From: an uncultured Clostridia bacterium
Lineage (GTDB): Bacteria; Bacillota; Clostridia; Oscillospirales; CAG-272
Length of the DNA: 19,585 nucleotides
Assembly (NCBI GenBank): GCA_904501765.1
Contig: CAJGCM010000026.1
Coordinates: 1 to 19,585, forward strand
Direction: 5' to 3'
The translations under genes and the position numbers were made by a program. Positions 15,431-19,585 of this stretch are shown here, piece by piece; the stretch's first letter is position 1; each line of letters opens with the position of its first letter. Under the pieces are notes generated by a model. That model saw only the letters and a program-made list of their open reading frames with translations. It ran no database searches and had not been told where the DNA came from.

Positions 15431-15525
15431 AAAAAGAGAGAACGTATCGGAATAATCCGATTGATGCGCACAAAAGGGCTGCAAGGCACCTTTGTGCGTA
15501 TCAAAGCTGTTCTCTCTTTTTGTTT
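15431..15525. terminator. Three-helix palindromic structure, probable two-way terminator between convergent operons
   Basis: The closing helix pairs AAAAAGAGAGAAC (15431-15443) with GTTCTCTCTTTTT (15509-15521). Inside it lie a hairpin ATCGGA/TCCGAT (15446-15451/15456-15461, loop ATAA) and a 14-bp helix TTGATGCGCACAAA (15461-15474) with TTTGTGCGTATCAA (15491-15504), including one G-U pair. That helix is capped by GG/CC and GC/GC pairs around TGCAAG. A T run ends each strand, so it can end transcripts of the plus operon and of the minus-strand mutS2 group. The degree of folding is beyond an ordinary terminator. Confidence 0.75.
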
Positions 15526-15540
15526 TTACTTTTTTATTTT

Positions 15541-15609
15541 AACTTATTAAGTTTTACTTTTTACTTTTGGATTTTTTAGATTTATTTCAAAATTCCTTCT
15601 TGAATTTTG
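15541..15609. repeat. AT-rich spacer with two short inverted repeats
   Basis: AACTTATTAAGTT (15541-15553) is a palindrome, and CAAAATTC (15588-15595) pairs with GAATTTTG (15602-15609) around CTTCTT. Both lie downstream of the minus-strand membrane protein gene in a strongly T-rich plus-strand stretch. No gene or ribosome site is seen between 15522 and 15678. Confidence 0.35.
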
Positions 15610-15678
15610 GCTCTTGTTTTGAATTTTAGCTTTAACTATCGGTTTAGTTTATCTGCTTTCAATTCTTTTTGTGTACCT

Positions 15679-16236
15679 TTATTCTACGTTATCCGAGGGG
15701 GTATTTACCTCTTCGGCTACGCCGCCGTTTTCAGCCTCCTCACGGCGCCGCTCGGATATAAATTCCGCACGTCTTACAGCTCTTGCGATATATCTTTTTA
15801 TAATTCCCTGCTTTTTAAACTCCGCACGGAACATAAGAAAATCAAGGAATATAACGAGGATTGGCACGAAGGGAAAGCTGAAGGCACCCTCGGCTATCAG
15901 AAAATAGAAAAACTGCACGGCAAAGACTGCAAAAAGCAGATAGGTTATAACGTGATATATGGGCTCTGTGGTAATAATACCGCTGACGGTGGTAACACCG
16001 TCCTTTTCGGTTACCTTGCCCTTGAAGGTTGTGCCAAAGAGAAATTCATTGTCCTTTTTGTTCTTCGACAGATATTCACACTTGATTTTCAAGGACTTGT
16101 CCTTGCGCTTCACGTGCATAAGAGGCTTTCCGTTAACCTCGTCGAATTTCACGTTTTTATTAGTTCCTTCGGGGTCCTCCAAGGCATACCATAGGTCCTC
16201 TGCTGCGGCATAGGTTTTTATTGATACAAATTTCAT
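15679..16236 (-). CDS. Small membrane protein of unknown function
   Basis: I do not recognise this 185-residue protein. The N-terminal 90 residues are soluble, rich in lysine, and end in a beta-like segment (TTFKGKVTEKDGVTTVSGIIT). Two adjoining hydrophobic helices follow at about 95-113 and 117-135, separated by a short turn. A basic stretch (KRYIARAVRRAEFISERRRE) and an acidic C-terminus come after. A perfect AGGAG lies 7 bases before the ATG at 16236, just inside the 16-base gap after mutS2, so it is the last gene of the era-recO-mutS2 run. The opposite strand is also open for 195 codons over this stretch but lacks a ribosome site and family likeness. Confidence 0.75.
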   Translation of the reverse strand: MKFVSIKTYAAAEDLWYALEDPEGTNKNVKFDEVNGKPLMHVKRKDKSLKIKCEYLSKNKKDNEFLFGTTFKGKVTEKDGVTTVSGIITTEPIYHVITYLLFAVFAVQFFYFLIAEGAFSFPFVPILVIFLDFLMFRAEFKKQGIIKRYIARAVRRAEFISERRREEAENGGVAEEVNTPSDNVE

Positions 16237-16252
16237 TAAAGACTCCTAAAAA

Positions 16253-18655
16253 TCAATGTTTAAGCTCTACTACCGTTACACCGGCATCTCCCTCACCGTA
16301 CTCTGCGTGGCGGTAAGATTTGACTCTTTTATCCGCCTTGAAATACTTCCAAAGTGCCGCTCTTAACGCCCCCGTACCCTTGCCGTGTATTATACGGACC
16401 GTGGGAACGTTTGCAAGTATCGCATCGTCAAGGTATTTGTCAACCACAAACCAGGCGTCATCACCTATCATACCTCTGACGTCTATTTCAATACGGAAGG
16501 TTGAGGTTACGGTTTTCTTTACTCTTCCCTCGGACACCTTAGGGCGTGGCTTAGCTTCTCTTACAGTAATACTACCGTCAAGAAGCCTGAGCTTATCCTC
16601 GGTTACCTTAGTTTTTAAAATTCCAGCAGTTACACCGTATAAGCCGTTTTTATCCTTAAGCGAGGTTACAACTCCCTCTGCTCCTACGGTTATTACGTAT
16701 ACTTTATCCCCCACAGTCAGAGGTCTTGGAAGCTTATATTCGTCGTCGAGGGATATTTCTTTAACCGTCACCTCGCCGTACATAGCCTCACTCTCCCTCA
16801 TACGCCGAAGCACTTCGCCTCTTGCAAGAGTGAGCATCTCATCTCTTTTTTGCTTATCCTCCTGCTTTTTAAGCTCTTCAAGCTGGCGGAATATGAATTC
16901 GCTGGTAGCTCTGGCGCTATCGAGTATCTGACGAGCCTTCGTGAGGTTCTTCGAGGTTTCCTCTTCGCTTTTTGAAATCTTACGGCGAAGCTCCTCCTCG
17001 GCTTTCTTCTTAAAGGCTTCGTATTCCTCTCGAAGCCTTCTTGCCTCGTCCCTTTCCTCTTCCATTTTTATTCGGTCAAGGTCAAGCTTTTCTATGACAG
17101 ATTCAAATTCCTTGTTATCCGCCGCAATAAGCTCCCCCGCCCTTTCTATAACGTCCTCTGGCATACCAAGCTTCTCCGATATGGCAAAGGCGTTAGAGCG
17201 ACCCGGAGTACCTATAACGAGCTTATAGGTTGGACGCAGGGTTTCCACGTTAAACTCACAAGATGCGTTAGTAACACGAGGTGTATTAAGGGCATACGCC
17301 TTAAGCTCCGCATAGTGAGTTGTAGCAAGAGTGAGCGCTCCTGAACTTTGGGATTTTTCAAGTATTGCAATTGCAAGAGCTGCGCCCTCTATAGGGTCTG
17401 TTCCTGAGCCAAGCTCGTCGTAAAGCACGAGCGAGCGTTCGCCAATTCTGGATAATATATCAACCACGTTCACCATATGGGAGGAGAAGGTTGAGAGCGA
17501 GGCTTCAATGCTCTGCTCGTCACCTATATCAACGAGCACGGAATCGAAAACACCTATTTCTGAACTTTCAAGTGCGGGTATCTGAAGCCCCGACTGCGCC
17601 ATAACGGTAAGCAGCCCTACGGTTTTCAAGCTTACGGTTTTTCCGCCTGTGTTAGGTCCTGTAATAACCAGGGTATCAACCCCACCGCCTATCGCTATAT
17701 CAATAGGCACGACGGTTGCCTTATCAAGAAGCGGATGCCTTGCGCGCTTCAGGTTAACCGCTCTTTTTTTCGTTATCAGGGGCATATTTGCATTCATTGA
17801 TATTGCAAGGGATGCGCAGGCGAATATAAACGCAATTTCGGTTATATTATGATAATTCAGCGTTATAACCGAGGATGCCTCCGCAACGAGGACGGAAAGC
17901 TCAGAAAGAATTCTTTCTATTTCGTATTTCTCCTCCGCAGCAAGGCTTTTCAGCTCGTTGTTCGCATCTACCACAGCCATAGGCTCAACGAAGAGGGTGG
18001 CTCCCGTTGAGGACGTATCGTGCACGAGACCCTTCAACTCGTTACGGTATTCCGCCTTTACGGGAACGACATATCTGCCGTTTCGCATTGTAACTATATT
18101 TTCCTGCAAATATTTAAGTCGGTTTCCGCCGATATAGCTTTGAAGGGTTTCCTTGATTTTATTGTTGGTAATTCTTGCTCTGCGCCTTATATCAGAAAGC
18201 TTGGGACTTGCCTCGTCCGCAATAAGCTCCTCGGAAATTATCGCTTTTCTGATTCTGTCTTCAAGACCTCTTGAGGTCATAAGCCTGTCAAAAAGCTCAT
18301 CAATAGTTGTGTCGAAAAGCCTGTCGCACTTGATATAATCTATCAATTGCCTTGCAGAGAATAAAAGAGATGCCACGTCAAGCAGCTCCTTCGGTGAAAG
18401 GACTGCGCCCTTATAGGCTCTCTCAGCCGCTCCAACAACCGAATCGGGAGCGCTGAATGATGGATAGCCTTTAGAGCTGATAAGTCTTTTTGCATCGTCT
18501 GTTCTGCGCTGACGGGCAACAACGGTATCGTAGTCGTCGGTAGGCATAACCGTAAGCGCAAGCGCTGCTGCCCCTTCTGTGGGAGCAACCTCCGCAAGCG
18601 CCGCTCTTATTTTATCAAATTCAAGAGTCGTAAGAGTTTTGGTGGTAAAATGCAT
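16253..18655 (-). CDS. mutS2: MutS2 family ATPase/endonuclease with Smr domain
   Basis: At 800 residues it has the typical MutS2 length. MutS2 proteins lack the mismatch-recognition domain of MutS; in different bacteria they suppress recombination or act on collided ribosomes. The core and clamp domains fill about 1-310. The ABC-type ATPase has Walker A GPNTGGKT at 333-340 and LVLYDELGSGTDP near 410-422. A charged coiled coil spans about 510-620. A KOW-like segment (VGDKVYVITVGAEGVV) is near 655-670. The Smr nuclease domain has IDVRGM near 721-726 and HGKGTGALR at 757-765. The A of its ATG is the last base of the recO stop (TGATG), so translation is coupled. Confidence 0.96.
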   Translation of the reverse strand: MHFTTKTLTTLEFDKIRAALAEVAPTEGAAALALTVMPTDDYDTVVARQRRTDDAKRLISSKGYPSFSAPDSVVGAAERAYKGAVLSPKELLDVASLLFSARQLIDYIKCDRLFDTTIDELFDRLMTSRGLEDRIRKAIISEELIADEASPKLSDIRRRARITNNKIKETLQSYIGGNRLKYLQENIVTMRNGRYVVPVKAEYRNELKGLVHDTSSTGATLFVEPMAVVDANNELKSLAAEEKYEIERILSELSVLVAEASSVITLNYHNITEIAFIFACASLAISMNANMPLITKKRAVNLKRARHPLLDKATVVPIDIAIGGGVDTLVITGPNTGGKTVSLKTVGLLTVMAQSGLQIPALESSEIGVFDSVLVDIGDEQSIEASLSTFSSHMVNVVDILSRIGERSLVLYDELGSGTDPIEGAALAIAILEKSQSSGALTLATTHYAELKAYALNTPRVTNASCEFNVETLRPTYKLVIGTPGRSNAFAISEKLGMPEDVIERAGELIAADNKEFESVIEKLDLDRIKMEEERDEARRLREEYEAFKKKAEEELRRKISKSEEETSKNLTKARQILDSARATSEFIFRQLEELKKQEDKQKRDEMLTLARGEVLRRMRESEAMYGEVTVKEISLDDEYKLPRPLTVGDKVYVITVGAEGVVTSLKDKNGLYGVTAGILKTKVTEDKLRLLDGSITVREAKPRPKVSEGRVKKTVTSTFRIEIDVRGMIGDDAWFVVDKYLDDAILANVPTVRIIHGKGTGALRAALWKYFKADKRVKSYRHAEYGEGDAGVTVVELKH

Positions 18656-19434
18656 CAGCGAATAACCTCTTTGTAAAATTCCAGTGATTTAAAGGAGCGC
18701 TCAAGCTGGTTCACAAGATAATCCTCGGCAGCGGCGCAAAAGTTTTCCATATCTCCATCGGGAAGAGAAAAGGCGAAAAGCCTTTCCATAGGACAGTGAG
18801 CGCAATAGCCCATAGCTATCTTTGCTCCCTCGGTTATAATTCTTATTATTCTGCTCTCCGAGCTGTCATATATCTCGGGGGCGCCACTCCGCCCTTCCTT
18901 CTCATGACAGGAGAAGCACTGTATATTTCCGCTCATTATATCAAAGAAGAATTCCCCGCTCCGCTCACCGCAATCACGACAGGTGAGAACGTCAGGCATA
19001 TAGCCGATAATAGCCATGCTCCTTATCTCAAACGCCGCTTTGACCTTATCGTGAGAGCTTTTACACTCGGCAAGGGCATAAAGAGAATTGAGGGCAAGAC
19101 GCAAAAGCTCCTCCTCAGCAGCTGCCGTTCCGACCTCAGAGAGAACCTCAAGAATGTATCCACCGAGGCTAAGCGCCTCAATAGACGAACGTATTCCGAA
19201 GAAGCTTTCTATAAGCTCAGACTCTCTTACCCAGAATTTATCGTTTTTCTTGTATAAAACAAAGGAGCTGTAACAGAATAGCTGGGTCGCCGCCATATTT
19301 TTGTTTTTAAGCGACTTTGCCCCCTTTACAAGGGCGCTAATGACTCCCTCTTCCTTTGTGTAGACTGTTATAAGCCTGTCCGACTCGCCTATATCGGCGC
19401 TCTTAATTACAAGCCCCGTAACCTCTGTCAGCAT
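18655..19434 (-). CDS. recO: DNA repair protein RecO
   Basis: RecO loads RecA on single-stranded DNA covered by SSB, together with RecR. The 259-residue protein has the N-terminal OB fold (TGLVIKSADIGESDRLITVYT from residue 6) and a helical C-terminal half. A zinc-ribbon-like knuckle is visible with Cys152, Cys155, Cys173 and Cys176 (CRDC ... CFSC), as in Deinococcus and many Firmicute RecO proteins. The ATG at 19434 lies 1 base beyond the era stop, and a GAGGAAT ribosome site falls inside the era end. It overlaps mutS2 by one base. Confidence 0.93.
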   Translation of the reverse strand: MLTEVTGLVIKSADIGESDRLITVYTKEEGVISALVKGAKSLKNKNMAATQLFCYSSFVLYKKNDKFWVRESELIESFFGIRSSIEALSLGGYILEVLSEVGTAAAEEELLRLALNSLYALAECKSSHDKVKAAFEIRSMAIIGYMPDVLTCRDCGERSGEFFFDIMSGNIQCFSCHEKEGRSGAPEIYDSSESRIIRIITEGAKIAMGYCAHCPMERLFAFSLPDGDMENFCAAAEDYLVNQLERSFKSLEFYKEVIR

Positions 19435-19435
19435 A

Positions 19436-19585
19436 TTATTCCTCTTTATAGCCTAAATTCGCTATGTTGAAGTCGCTCTCCCGCCAATTTTCCTTTACCC
19501 TTACGTAAAGGTCAAGGAACACCCTTGTGTCAAGTAGCTTTTCTATATCTTCTCTTGCGTAGGTTCCTATTTTCTTTATAGTAGC
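19436..19585 (-). CDS. era: GTPase Era, C-terminal end only
   Basis: The last 49 codons are visible; the gene enters from the right edge. The peptide IKKIGTYAREDIEKLLDTRV, followed by FLDLYVRVKENWR and a stop after GYKEE, matches the end of the KH RNA-binding domain of Era, where LKxIGxxARxDIExLL and VKxxWR are typical. Era binds the 3' end of 16S rRNA and assists 30S assembly. The TAA at 19436-19438 is one base before the recO start, the usual era-recO order of Firmicutes. Confidence 0.9.
   Translation of the reverse strand, partial: ATIKKIGTYAREDIEKLLDTRVFLDLYVRVKENWRESDFNIANLGYKEE

Noticed and set aside
15607..16194. Plus-strand open frame of 195 codons opposite the small membrane protein
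   Set aside because: It has no ribosome site and no family likeness, while the minus-strand frame has AGGAG, helices and an operon position.

Overview
The window looks like chromosome of an anaerobic Firmicute of class Clostridia, probably an uncultured gut or rumen lineage. The signs are moderate GC (judged by eye), Shine-Dalgarno sites of the AGGAG/GGAGG type, sigma-A-like promoters, the run era-recO-mutS2, a Clostridia-type lgt with a GRIGC...GCCHG motif, and ArgR boxes ahead of argG. This is inference from gene content; there is no rRNA in the window. I see no insertion sequence, integrase, tRNA, rRNA or CRISPR array.

Region 1 (1-3552, minus strand): the N-terminal 224 residues of a polyprenyl synthase (ispA type, running off the left edge), a strong hairpin, lgt with its own promoter, and the zinc oligoendopeptidase pepF with its own promoter.

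Region 2 (3553-10104, plus strand): a 348-base AT-rich divergent region carries ARG boxes and an argG promoter whose -35 overlaps the best box. It drives argG-argH, a complete polar amino acid ABC importer (lipoprotein, permease, ATPase) and argF, ended by a 20-bp-stem terminator. Together these genes convert ornithine to arginine and bring in an amino acid, most likely a pathway metabolite such as ornithine, citrulline or arginine.

Region 3 (10105-15521, plus strand): a near-consensus promoter and a leader of about 100 nt precede three tandem paralogous genes of 562, 562 and 563 codons. They belong to the heparinase II/III-like polysaccharide lyase superfamily. None has a signal peptide and no transporter, regulator or glycoside hydrolase adjoins them. 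The metal-site residues (H384, D402, H429) and the adjacent H382 and D386 fall at identical positions in all three. The third copy differs near the active site. The operon ends in a hairpin and a three-helix palindromic structure that probably terminates transcription from both sides.

Region 4 (15679-19585, minus strand): era (3' end), recO, mutS2 and a small membrane protein are tightly packed and probably co-transcribed. They converge on region 3.

The most unusual content is the intracellular, triplicated heparinase II/III-like operon, bracketed by two hairpins with related stems. The arginine operon with an embedded importer is the second point of interest.
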